A stretch of 64,000 nt of DNA, taken from NCBI GenBank assembly GCA_963757605.1, contig CAVWSF010000003.1, positions 496,001-560,000 of the forward strand, in the 5' to 3' direction. Both the position numbers and the translations under genes were made by a program. The notes beneath the pieces are model-generated. The model worked only from the letters and a program-made list of their open reading frames with translations, was not told the origin of the DNA and made no database searches. This document shows positions 16,756 through 23,948 of this stretch, in pieces; position 1 is the first letter of the stretch; the number at the start of each line of letters is the position of its first letter. The DNA is from JAICJC01 sp963757605. GTDB taxonomy: Bacteria; Actinomycetota; Thermoleophilia; Gaiellales; JAICJC01.

Positions 16756-17745
16756 CTACAAACGGACGGCGCGGCTCTCGCTCGCCGAGGCGTAGAGGGC
16801 GTCGATCGTGCGCATGTTCCAGAGCGTGTCCTCGTGCGAGACCACCTCCGGCTGCCTGCCCTCGAGGACGCAGCGGGAGAAGTCCTCGACCTCGAGCCGG
16901 TACTCGTCGTCGCCGCCGACCGTGACCGAGCGCGTCCCGCCGTCCGCGTCGGTCACCTCGATGGCGACGTCGTCGGTTCGCAGCACGAAGGCCTGCGGGA
17001 CGGTGATCGTCCCCTCCGTGCCGAGCAGCTGCACGTGGTGGCGGTACGGCTGCGAGAGGCTGCTCACGAACTGGGCCGACTGGCCGGAGCCGAAGTCGAG
17101 GATGCCGAGGAAGTCCTCGTCGACCCCCTCGGGGCTGGGCTGCGCGATCCCGGTGACCGCGACCGGCGGCCGCCCGAACATCCAGCGCGCGACGTTCACG
17201 CAGTAGGCGCCGACGTCGTACAGCGAGCCGCCGCCGTACTCGGGCCGGCGGCGGATGTTCCGCGGGTCGCGCACCGTGAAGGTGAAGACCGATCGCACGG
17301 TGCGGAGCTCGCCGACCGCCCCCTCGTCGAGGAGCTTCCGTACCGCCGCCCACTGAGGGTGGTAGCGGTACATGAACGCCTCCATCCAGACGACGCCGCG
17401 GGCCACGCAGTGCTCGATCATGTCGGCCGTCTCCGCCGCGTCCAGCGCCGCCGGCTTCTCGCACAGCACGTGCTTTCCGGCGTCGGCCGCCCGCTTCGAC
17501 CACTCGTTGTGGAGGTGGTTGGGAAGCGGGATGTAGACGGCGTCGACATCGGGGTCGGCGAGCAGCTCGTCGTAGGAGCCGTGCAGGCGGACGGTGAGGT
17601 TCGCCTCGCGCAGGAACGCCTCGCCGGCGTCGCTCGAGCTCCCGATCGCGACCAGCTCGGCGTTCTCGGCCCGGAGGATCGAGGGGATGACCACCCTGCG
17701 ACCGATGTTGGCGGTGCTCACGACGCCGAACCGGACCTTCGCCAT
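16756..17745 (-). CDS. Gfo/Idh/MocA-family dehydrogenase, second copy
   Basis: A 329-residue enzyme with the Rossmann start RFGVVSTANIGRRVVIPSI, HGSYDELLADPDVDAVYIPL, the EKP motif in HVLCEKPAALDAAE, and EAFMYRYHPQW opening the second domain. GSLYDVGAYCVNVARWMFG is typical of the dihydrodiol/glucose-fructose oxidoreductase-like branch. ATG 17,745 begins directly at the Rossmann strand; further upstream in frame looks non-coding. It is convergent to the importer operon and separated from it by a hairpin element, so it may be regulated separately. Confidence 0.92.
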   Translation of the reverse strand: MAKVRFGVVSTANIGRRVVIPSILRAENAELVAIGSSSDAGEAFLREANLTVRLHGSYDELLADPDVDAVYIPLPNHLHNEWSKRAADAGKHVLCEKPAALDAAETADMIEHCVARGVVWMEAFMYRYHPQWAAVRKLLDEGAVGELRTVRSVFTFTVRDPRNIRRRPEYGGGSLYDVGAYCVNVARWMFGRPPVAVTGIAQPSPEGVDEDFLGILDFGSGQSAQFVSSLSQPYRHHVQLLGTEGTITVPQAFVLRTDDVAIEVTDADGGTRSVTVGGDDEYRLEVEDFSRCVLEGRQPEVVSHEDTLWNMRTIDALYASASESRAVRL

Positions 17746-17872
17746 CAGGGCCGCTCTCCCATTGGCGGGCCATGGTAGCGGCCTCGTACGAAAAGGCGGT
17801 CCGGTGTTTTCCCGAACGCGATTCGGTGCCCACCCCGACGCACTTCGAGGCGCTGTTGACGATCCTGAGGGC

Positions 17873-18541
17873 ATGTCTTTCGGAACGAGCACGCAGGATG
17901 GAGCCGTCGAGTACGCCGTCGCGTGGAGCGACGCCGACCATCGGCGCCACCTCGGACGCGCCCGGGTCGAGGATCACGCGCTCGTGCTCGAGGGCACGCC
18001 CCCGGGCGGCGTCCGCCGGACCGTCCGCATTCCCGCCTCCGACATGACGGCCGTCGGCCTCAACCGGTGGCGCCCATCGCCGGCGGTTGCCGTTGAGAGC
18101 CCCGACGGCGAGATCGTCGTCGAGCTCGTGCTCGGCGGCTGGGGTGCGGCGCACCAGCTCGAGAACGCCATCGCCTCGGTCAGGGCCGACACCCCGATGC
18201 AGCCCAACGCCGACGAGCCGGCCTCGTCGGAGCAGATCACGCTCGTCGCGGAGATCAGGCCGGGCAAGCGGGCCGACCTCGAGCGGGCGCTGGCCGCCGG
18301 CCCGCCGTTCGACTTCGCGCTCGAGGCATTCGACCATCACGAGGTGTTCGTGGGCGACCACGAGGCCGTGTTCGTGTTCACCGGGCCCGGCGCAGCAGCA
18401 GAGCTGCGGCGGCTGGCCGCGACGCCGGAGCTCTTCCGGCACGCGATCAACATGGCCGACATCCTGGCGGCGCCACGACTGCTCGAGCGGCGCTTCCGGT
18501 GGCAGAGCCGCGGCGCCGGCTCACACGCCTGCGCCTCCTGA
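17873..18541 (+). CDS. Protein of unknown function with two apparent domains
   Basis: A 222-residue soluble protein. The N-terminal half (about residues 10-105) alternates short beta strands (AVAWSDADHRRHLGRARVE, LEGTPPGGVRRTVRIPA) ending in a helix, like a small PH-type barrel. The C-terminal half (about 120-215) starts ITLVAEIRPGKRADLERAL and runs through HHEVFVGDHEAVFVFTGP, resembling the beta-alpha-beta pattern of small dimeric alpha+beta barrel (ABM-like) domains. No signal peptide. ATG 17,873 is the first reasonable start after the divergent dehydrogenase gene. I do not recognise a named family; the domain impressions are inference from pattern only. Confidence 0.65.
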   Translation: MSFGTSTQDGAVEYAVAWSDADHRRHLGRARVEDHALVLEGTPPGGVRRTVRIPASDMTAVGLNRWRPSPAVAVESPDGEIVVELVLGGWGAAHQLENAIASVRADTPMQPNADEPASSEQITLVAEIRPGKRADLERALAAGPPFDFALEAFDHHEVFVGDHEAVFVFTGPGAAAELRRLAATPELFRHAINMADILAAPRLLERRFRWQSRGAGSHACAS

Positions 18542-18649
18542 ACCCCCACCTCGGGGACGTCATCAGGCGGTCGCTTGCGGGTTTCCCGAAACGCGGAACA
18601 AGGGTTGCCCCGGATGCGGCCCGCCGTGCCAAACCGGATGCTTCGGCTC

Positions 18650-19765
18650 ATGGCGTTCAGGGTGCTCATCGCCGGCGGGGGCGTCGCCGGAATCGAATCG
18701 GCGCTTGCGCTGCACGCCCTCGCCCCCGAGCTCGTGTCGATCCAGCTCGTGTCTCCGAAGCCCGAGTTCGCCTACCGGCCGCTCGTCGTCTCGGAGCCGT
18801 TCGGCCACGGCCACGTCCAGATGGTCGACCTGCACGCGATCGCGCGCGACACCGGCGCGGAGCTCCGCATCGCCGGCCTGGCCGGGGTCGATGCCGTCCG
18901 CTCGCTGGCCCACCTCGACGACGGCACCACCCTGGAGTACGACGCGCTCGTCCTCGCCTGCGGCACGAGGCTCGTCCCGGCGGTCCCCGGTGCCCTCACC
19001 TTCGCCGGAGTCGGCGAGGTCGAGGCCTTCCGGCGACTGCTCGACGAGATCGACGCGGGCGAGGTCGAGTCCGTCGGATTCGTCGTCCCGCACGGCGTCG
19101 TCTGGCCGTTGCCGCTGTACGAGCTCGCGCTCATGACGGCGCGGCGGCCGGCGACGCACCGGGCCTCGCTCACCATCGCGACTCCCGAGGAAGCGCCGCT
19201 CGACGTCCTCGGCCCGGCGGCGGCGCGGGCCGTGTCGGAGCTCCTCGCGGAGCACTCGATCGGCCTCCGGACGGCCGTGCTCCCCGTCGGCGTCCACGAT
19301 CGCCGGCTTACGCTCGCACCCGAGGGCGAGATCGAGGCCGACCGCTTCGTCGCCCTGCCCGAGCAGCGCGGGATCGAGATCGAGGGCGTCCCGCATCTCC
19401 CCGGCGGGTTCATCCCCGTCGACGAGCACTGCCGGGTCGAGGACCTGCCGAACGTCTTCGCCGCCGGTGACATCACGAGCCACCTGGTGAAGCAGGGCGG
19501 GATCGCCGCCCAGCAGGCCGACGCGGTGGCCGAGGTGATCGCGGCGGAGGCGGGAGCCGCGATCCTCCCCGAGCCGTTCCGGCCCGTGCTGCGGAGCGTC
19601 CTTCTCACCGGGAACGGCCCGCGCTACCTGTCGAGCCGGCTCGGATCCGCGGGTGAGCTCTCGTCGGTCGCGACGACCCAGCCGTTCTGGTCGCCGGCGG
19701 ACAAGATCGCCGCCCCGTTCCTGGCGCCCTACCTCGCGCGGCGGATCGAGGGCGCACTGCGGTAG
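18650..19765 (+). CDS. FAD-dependent pyridine nucleotide/sulfide:quinone-type oxidoreductase
   Basis: A 371-residue flavoprotein of the NDH-2/SQR-like group. FAD motif RVLIAGGGVAGIESALALHAL is near the N-terminus; PKPEFAYRPLVVSEPFGHGH is typical of the family; LVLACGTRLVPAVPGA follows; and the second FAD-contact motif is LPNVFAAGDITSHLVKQGGI. A C-terminal part (FRPVLRSVLLTGNGPRYL) matches the NDH-2-type end. No clear pair of SQR active-site cysteines was seen, so a sulfide role is unlikely; an NADH or other quinone-linked role is possible. ATG 18,650 starts at the Rossmann strand; in-frame ATGs at 18,614 and 18,638 are alternatives. Confidence 0.82.
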   Translation: MAFRVLIAGGGVAGIESALALHALAPELVSIQLVSPKPEFAYRPLVVSEPFGHGHVQMVDLHAIARDTGAELRIAGLAGVDAVRSLAHLDDGTTLEYDALVLACGTRLVPAVPGALTFAGVGEVEAFRRLLDEIDAGEVESVGFVVPHGVVWPLPLYELALMTARRPATHRASLTIATPEEAPLDVLGPAAARAVSELLAEHSIGLRTAVLPVGVHDRRLTLAPEGEIEADRFVALPEQRGIEIEGVPHLPGGFIPVDEHCRVEDLPNVFAAGDITSHLVKQGGIAAQQADAVAEVIAAEAGAAILPEPFRPVLRSVLLTGNGPRYLSSRLGSAGELSSVATTQPFWSPADKIAAPFLAPYLARRIEGALR

Positions 19766-19947
19766 CGCGCCGCCGGCGCCTTCCACGCGCCGGCCGTACC
19801 GCACATCGGGCAGTGGTCGAGCTCGCGGCGGGCTGTGACGGCGTAGCCGCACTCGCCGCAGTGCAGCTCGACCGGCGTCGGCCAAGCCGTGTCTGCCGGC
19901 CGGACCCGTGACGCCGGTTTCGCGGGAAAGAGCGTGGACGGACCCAT
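19729..19947 (-). CDS. Small zinc-ribbon/rubredoxin-like protein
   Basis: A 72-residue protein with two Cys pairs, HCGECGYAV and HCPMCGTAG, spaced like a zinc ribbon or rubredoxin knuckle. The rest is short and basic. It runs convergent to the flavoprotein gene and overlaps its last 37 bases. The cysteine spacing and start at ATG 19,947 support a real gene, although it is short. Function unknown; a metal-binding redox or nucleic-acid role are both possible. Confidence 0.6.
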   Translation of the reverse strand: MGPSTLFPAKPASRVRPADTAWPTPVELHCGECGYAVTARRELDHCPMCGTAGAWKAPAARYRSAPSIRRAR

Positions 19948-20168
19948 GGTGACCCCCTTGGGCGATGCCCGAGTTTGTGGGGCTCATCGTGCTCGCACAG
20001 GCGCCGTTTCGGCATCCGGGCGGACGCCGATCCGGTGTGCGTAATCGCCCGCAGATCGCCGGCGTAATTGTCCCGTCCGAAGACGGCGCGACCCCCGATG
20101 CGGCGTGCGCGAGCGGCGGCGGATAGTGAGTCCAGGGTTATTCGCCCATATCACGGAAAGGGGACGTC

Positions 20169-21635
20169 ATGTCAAGCGTCTCAGCCAGTCACGCCGAACA
20201 AAACGGCGCTGGCCGTCCAAAGCTCAAGCGATCTCTCGGGCTCTGGATGGCCACGGCGCTTGTGATCGGCAACATGGTCGGCTCGGGAGTCTTCGGGCTT
20301 CCGGCCTCGCTCGCGTCGACCGGCCCGATCTCGCTGCTCTCGTGGATCTTCACGGGCGCCGGCGCGATCCTCCTGGCCCTGGTCTTCGCGAACCTCGGCC
20401 GGGCCTATCCCGAGACCGGCGGGCCGTACGCCTATGCGCGGCGGGCGTTCGGCGACTTCGCAGGATTCTGGACCGCGTGGGGATACTGGATCGCCGCGTG
20501 GGCCGGGAACGCCGCCATCGCGACGATCTTCGTGAGCTACGCGAGCGTGTTCTGGCCCAGCCTGGCCACGGACAACGTGCTCGCGTTCACCCTCGGCCTC
20601 TCGGTCATCTGGGTGCTGACGCTCGCGAACATCGCGGGGGCGCGCGAGTCGGGGATCATCCAGCTCGTCACCACCGTGCTGAAGTTCGTGCCGCTGCTCC
20701 TGATCGGCCTGATCGGGCTCTTCTACATGCACAGCGGCAACTTCACGCCGTTCGACCCGAACCACGTCACCTTCGTCGGTCACTGGCACGCGATCTCGTT
20801 CGCTGCCACGCTGACCCTGTGGGCGTTCCTCGGGCTCGAGTCGGCGACCGTCCCGGCCGAGGAGGTCAAGAACCCCGAGAAGACGCTGCCGCGGGCCACC
20901 ATCCTCGGCACCGTCGTCACCACGGGCCTCTACGTGCTCGCCACCGTCGCGATCATGGGTGTCATCCCCGCCGCGACGCTGGCCGGCTCGAACGCCCCGT
21001 TCGCCGATGCAGCCCGCGAGATCTTCGGCTCGTCGGTGCTGGGCGTGTCGCCTGACAAGCTCATCGCCGCCGTCGCCATGATCTCCACGTTCGGCGCGCT
21101 GAACGGGTGGATCCTGATCCAGGGCCGCGTGCCTCTGGCAGCGGCGCAGGACGGGCTCTTCCCCAAGGCGTTCGCCCAGGTGAGCGGTACTCGCAAGACG
21201 CCGGTCGTCGGCCTCGTGGCCTCGTCGGTGCTCCTGAGCGGGCTCATGGCGATGAACTACCAGTCGTCGCTGACCGACACGTTCACGAAGATCATCATCC
21301 TGGCCACGCTGACCACGCTCGTGCCGTACGCCTTCGCGGCGGCCGGCCAGCTGATGCTGATGTTCACCGACCGCGAGAAGTTCAGCGGACGGCGCTTGGG
21401 GCTCGATGCCGCCATCGCCATGGCGGCCTTCGCCTACTCGTTCTGGATGATCTACGGAGCGGGTCAGGAGTACATCGCTCAGGGCTTCCTGCTCCTGATG
21501 GCAGGCGTCCCGGTGTACGTCTTCATGCGGTGGCGCCAGTCGAAGGCAGCGGTTCCGGACTACGTCCCGGAGAACACGCTGCCGCCGGTGCGCATGTTCA
21601 AGGAGGAGCGGCCACTGGCTCCGCTCGGACGCTGA
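20169..21635 (+). CDS. APC-superfamily amino acid permease
   Basis: A 488-residue permease with about 12 membrane helices. The first helix carries IGNMVGSGVFGLPASLAS, the substrate-backbone-binding GSG motif of the APC fold, and helix 6 region has WAFLGLESATVPAEEVKNPE, typical of the AdiC/basic amino acid antiporter-like branch. A good ribosome site (AAAGGGGA) precedes ATG 20,169. It is monocistronic or followed by the stress protein 127 bases later. Substrate (arginine/agmatine-like or other amino acid) cannot be assigned. The 220 bases upstream show no gene. Confidence 0.9.
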   Translation: MSSVSASHAEQNGAGRPKLKRSLGLWMATALVIGNMVGSGVFGLPASLASTGPISLLSWIFTGAGAILLALVFANLGRAYPETGGPYAYARRAFGDFAGFWTAWGYWIAAWAGNAAIATIFVSYASVFWPSLATDNVLAFTLGLSVIWVLTLANIAGARESGIIQLVTTVLKFVPLLLIGLIGLFYMHSGNFTPFDPNHVTFVGHWHAISFAATLTLWAFLGLESATVPAEEVKNPEKTLPRATILGTVVTTGLYVLATVAIMGVIPAATLAGSNAPFADAAREIFGSSVLGVSPDKLIAAVAMISTFGALNGWILIQGRVPLAAAQDGLFPKAFAQVSGTRKTPVVGLVASSVLLSGLMAMNYQSSLTDTFTKIIILATLTTLVPYAFAAAGQLMLMFTDREKFSGRRLGLDAAIAMAAFAYSFWMIYGAGQEYIAQGFLLLMAGVPVYVFMRWRQSKAAVPDYVPENTLPPVRMFKEERPLAPLGR

Positions 21636-21645
21636 ACGACACGCA

Positions 21646-21710
21646 CCGCCAGCGGCGGGGCGGAGGTCTCTCCGCACCGCCGCTTTGCGGTGCGGGGAAA
21701 CCCCTGGCGG
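21646..21710 (+). ncRNA. Potential cloverleaf-like structure upstream of the stress protein
   Basis: A 7-bp outer stem CCGCCAG / CTGGCGG (21,646-21,652 with 21,704-21,710) encloses hairpins CGGAG-GTCT-CTCCG, CACCGC-CGCTTT-GCGGTG and GGGG-AAA-CCCC (the last shares one C with the outer stem). It lies 52 bases before the stress protein ATG. It has no T-loop or anticodon features, so it is not a tRNA. GC-rich DNA folds easily, so function is unproven. Confidence 0.35.
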
Positions 21711-21762
21711 GATTCGGGCCTTCCCCGATGCCGCCCCCGCCGCCGCGACGTACCCTCGCCAT

Positions 21763-22521
21763 ATGACGCAAGTCGAGACCATCCACGTCCTCGACACGGG
21801 CACGGCGCCGGCGCTGGCCGTCGTCGTGTGCGGCATCGACGGCTCCCCGGAGGCGTCCGAGGCCGCCCGCCAGGCCGCGCTCCTGGTTCCGCCCGACGCC
21901 CGGATGGAGCTCGTGGGCGTGATCCGCGCCGGGCTCGTCGAGTCCGTCGCGTCGGTCATGCCCGCGCGGGCGCCCGAGCCCGAGCGGCGGCTTCGCAAGG
22001 AGGCCTGGGAGGCGCTCGAGCTGGGGTCGCGCGCCGTGCCGGCCGGCATCGAGGTGATGTCGACTCTGCGCACCGGCCCGGCGGCGGCGATGCTCGAAAG
22101 CGAAGCTGCCCGCCACGACGCGGAGCTGATCGCCGTCGGCAGCCACGGCCAGGGACGGCTGGCGGGAAAGCTGCTCGGAGGCGTCGCAACCCGCCTCGTC
22201 CACGCAGCCGCCTGCTCGGTTCTGATCGCGCGACTCGCGCCGGCCGAATCGTTCCCGCGCACGATCATCGTCGGGGTCGACCGGTCGGAGCCGTCGCTGC
22301 GGGCGCTCGCGCTCGGACGTGAGCTGAGCCGGCGCCTCGGTGCGCCGCTCGATCCGGTGCACGTGCTCGACGGCTCGCCGGCCCCGGCGCTCGTCGACCG
22401 CGCGAACGCCGGCGACCTGATCGTCGTCGGCTCCCGCGGCATGCGCGGGCTGCGCTCGCTGGGAAGCGTGAGCGAGGCCGTCGCGCACCGGGCCCCGTGC
22501 TCAGTGCTGATCGTCCGCTAG
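21763..22521 (+). CDS. Universal stress protein with two Usp domains
   Basis: A 252-residue cytoplasmic protein. Domain 1 (about residues 14-150) begins AVVVCGIDGSPEASEAARQA and ends with the nucleotide-binding pattern GSHGQGRLAGKLLGGVATRL followed by CSVLIAR. Domain 2 (about 158-252) begins TIIVGVDRSEPSLRALAL and ends GSRGMRGLRSLGSVSEAV plus CSVLIVR, but is about 45 residues shorter, with the middle missing. Such tandem Usp proteins are common in actinobacteria under starvation or hypoxia. ATG 21,763 follows a structured leader. Convergent with the sigma factor gene. Confidence 0.88.
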   Translation: MTQVETIHVLDTGTAPALAVVVCGIDGSPEASEAARQAALLVPPDARMELVGVIRAGLVESVASVMPARAPEPERRLRKEAWEALELGSRAVPAGIEVMSTLRTGPAAAMLESEAARHDAELIAVGSHGQGRLAGKLLGGVATRLVHAAACSVLIARLAPAESFPRTIIVGVDRSEPSLRALALGRELSRRLGAPLDPVHVLDGSPAPALVDRANAGDLIVVGSRGMRGLRSLGSVSEAVAHRAPCSVLIVR

Positions 22522-22556
22522 AGACGCGGAACAACCCAGCGGGTCACACGCGCCCG

Positions 22557-22659
22557 GCGGTCGTGGCTCCGGCGAAGACCGCGTTCTTCGCCGGAGCACC
22601 CCAAGCAACCCGCCACCCTTAAGGAGGGGGCTCACGGGGGAACCCTGGGTTCCCCCGTG
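22557..22659 (+). repeat. Two-hairpin intergenic element, copy 2
   Basis: Hairpin 1 is a perfect 13-bp stem (22,566-22,597), GCTCCGGCGAAGA / TCTTCGCCGGAGC, with loop CCGCGT. After 21 bases comes TTAAGGAGGGGG (22,619-22,630). Hairpin 2 has 13-bp arms CACGGGGGAACCC / GGGTTCCCCCGTG (22,633-22,659) and ends five bases from the stop of the convergent sigma factor gene. Same architecture as copies at 16,651 and 44,662. Confidence 0.8.
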
Positions 22660-22664
22660 TCCCC

Positions 22665-23720
22665 TTAGGCCGCCTCGTGGAGGCTCGCCACGTCCGGCAT
22701 GCGCGCCAGCTCGGCGAGGCCTTCGACCTCAAGTTGCCGCACCCGCTCGCGGGTGAGGCCGACCTCGCGGCCGATCACGTCGAGGTTCATGGGCTCGCCG
22801 CCGGCGAGGCCGTAGCGAAGCTCGAGCACGCGCCGGGTGCGCGGCGAGAGCCGGGAGAGCGCCGATCGCAGCGCGTCGGCCCGCAGGCCCACGGCAACCA
22901 CGTCGTCAACCGGCTCGGCATCGGCGTCGGGCAGCAGGTCCCCGAGCTCGGTCTCGCCGTCGACGGCGGCCGGCTGGTGCAGCGAGACCGTGCTCGTCCG
23001 CACCTCGTCGAGCGCGTCGACGTCCTCGACCGCCACCTGGGCCTGCTTGGCCACCTCCTCGACCGTCGCGGCGCGGCCCAGCCGCACCTCCGCCTCGCGG
23101 CGGGCGCGGTCGACCTTGCGCATCCGGTCGTGGATGTGGACGGGCACCCGGATCGTGCGGCTCTGGTTCGCCACCGCGCGCTGCACGGCCTGGCGGATCC
23201 ACCACGTGGCGTACGTCGAGAACTTCAGGTCGCGCTGCCACTCGAACTTCTCGACCGCGCGCACGAGGCCCAGAGTGCCCTCCTGGATCAGGTCGGTGAA
23301 CGGCACGCCGTGACCGCGGTACTTCTTCGCGATCGACACGACGAGGCGCAGGTTGGCCTCGACCATGTGGCGCTTGGCCGACTCGTCGCCCTGCTCGATC
23401 AGCCGGGCGAGCCGCTGTTCCTCGGCCTTGGTCAGAAGCGGCGTGCGGCCGATCTCCGCCAGGTACAGGTCGAGGCTGTTCGTGGTCGCAGCGGTGTGGT
23501 ACCAGCGCGGCCGGGCCTCGACGACGTCGGGGACCTCGGGCTCGCGCACGGCGACGACCTCGACGTCCAGCTCGTCGAGCTGGCGCCGCAGATCCGCCTC
23601 GTCCTCCTCGGTGAGGTCCAGACCGGCGATGGCCGCCTCCATCTCATCTGCGTCCACTGCTCCGCGCGCCTCCGCATCTTCCAGGAGGTCCCGCAGGGGT
23701 GTGTGGTCCATCACATTCAT
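22665..23720 (-). CDS. Principal-type sigma-70 factor (group 1/2)
   Basis: A 351-residue sigma factor. It has a short acidic N-terminal region, region 1.2 (TTNSLDLYLAEIGRTPLLTK), region 2 (NLRLVVSIAKKYRGHGVPF, DLIQEGTLGLVRAVEKFEW, FSTYATWWIRQAV), region 3 (RVPVHIHDRMRKV) and region 4 with the helix-turn-helix (LDVIGREVGLTRERVRQLE). It would direct RNA polymerase to TTGACA/TATAAT-type promoters. It is short and lacks a long region 1.1, as group 2 (SigB/HrdD-like) factors do; whether it is the housekeeping factor cannot be decided. ATG 23,720 was chosen because AAGAGG lies nine bases before it. A SigR-like promoter lies upstream. Confidence 0.93.
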   Translation of the reverse strand: MNVMDHTPLRDLLEDAEARGAVDADEMEAAIAGLDLTEEDEADLRRQLDELDVEVVAVREPEVPDVVEARPRWYHTAATTNSLDLYLAEIGRTPLLTKAEEQRLARLIEQGDESAKRHMVEANLRLVVSIAKKYRGHGVPFTDLIQEGTLGLVRAVEKFEWQRDLKFSTYATWWIRQAVQRAVANQSRTIRVPVHIHDRMRKVDRARREAEVRLGRAATVEEVAKQAQVAVEDVDALDEVRTSTVSLHQPAAVDGETELGDLLPDADAEPVDDVVAVGLRADALRSALSRLSPRTRRVLELRYGLAGGEPMNLDVIGREVGLTRERVRQLEVEGLAELARMPDVASLHEAA

Positions 23721-23856
23721 TCTCATCATCCTCTTGGCGCATTGCGCCCGCGCAACCCGAACCGGGTCCCGGACGCTGGGGGGTATCTCGTTGTTGACCC
23801 GGATGGAGCCGGGCGTCGGGGGCCCCGGAGGCCCCACGGCTCCATCCACTGCATCT

Positions 23857-23882
23857 AACGATCGTCTCGTTCCAGGTATTCC
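23857..23882 (-). promoter_or_regulatory. SigR/SigH-type ECF promoter of the sigma factor gene
   Basis: Minus-strand GGAAT (23,882-23,878), 18 bases, GTT (23,859-23,857). This matches the GGAAT-N18-GTT consensus of actinobacterial thiol-stress ECF sigma factors, and predicts a leader of about 130 bases. Confidence 0.45.
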
Positions 23883-23948
23883 CGTTTCTGCGAAGGGGAA
23901 CACGTCACGCTTGACGCGGCATTGGACGGTGTGCTCGAATCTGCCCGG

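Noticed and set aside
21646..21710. Possible tRNA gene because of cloverleaf pairing with a 7-bp outer stem
   Set aside because: No T-loop GTTCRA, no D-loop GG, no plausible anticodon arm, and the third hairpin shares a base with the outer stem.
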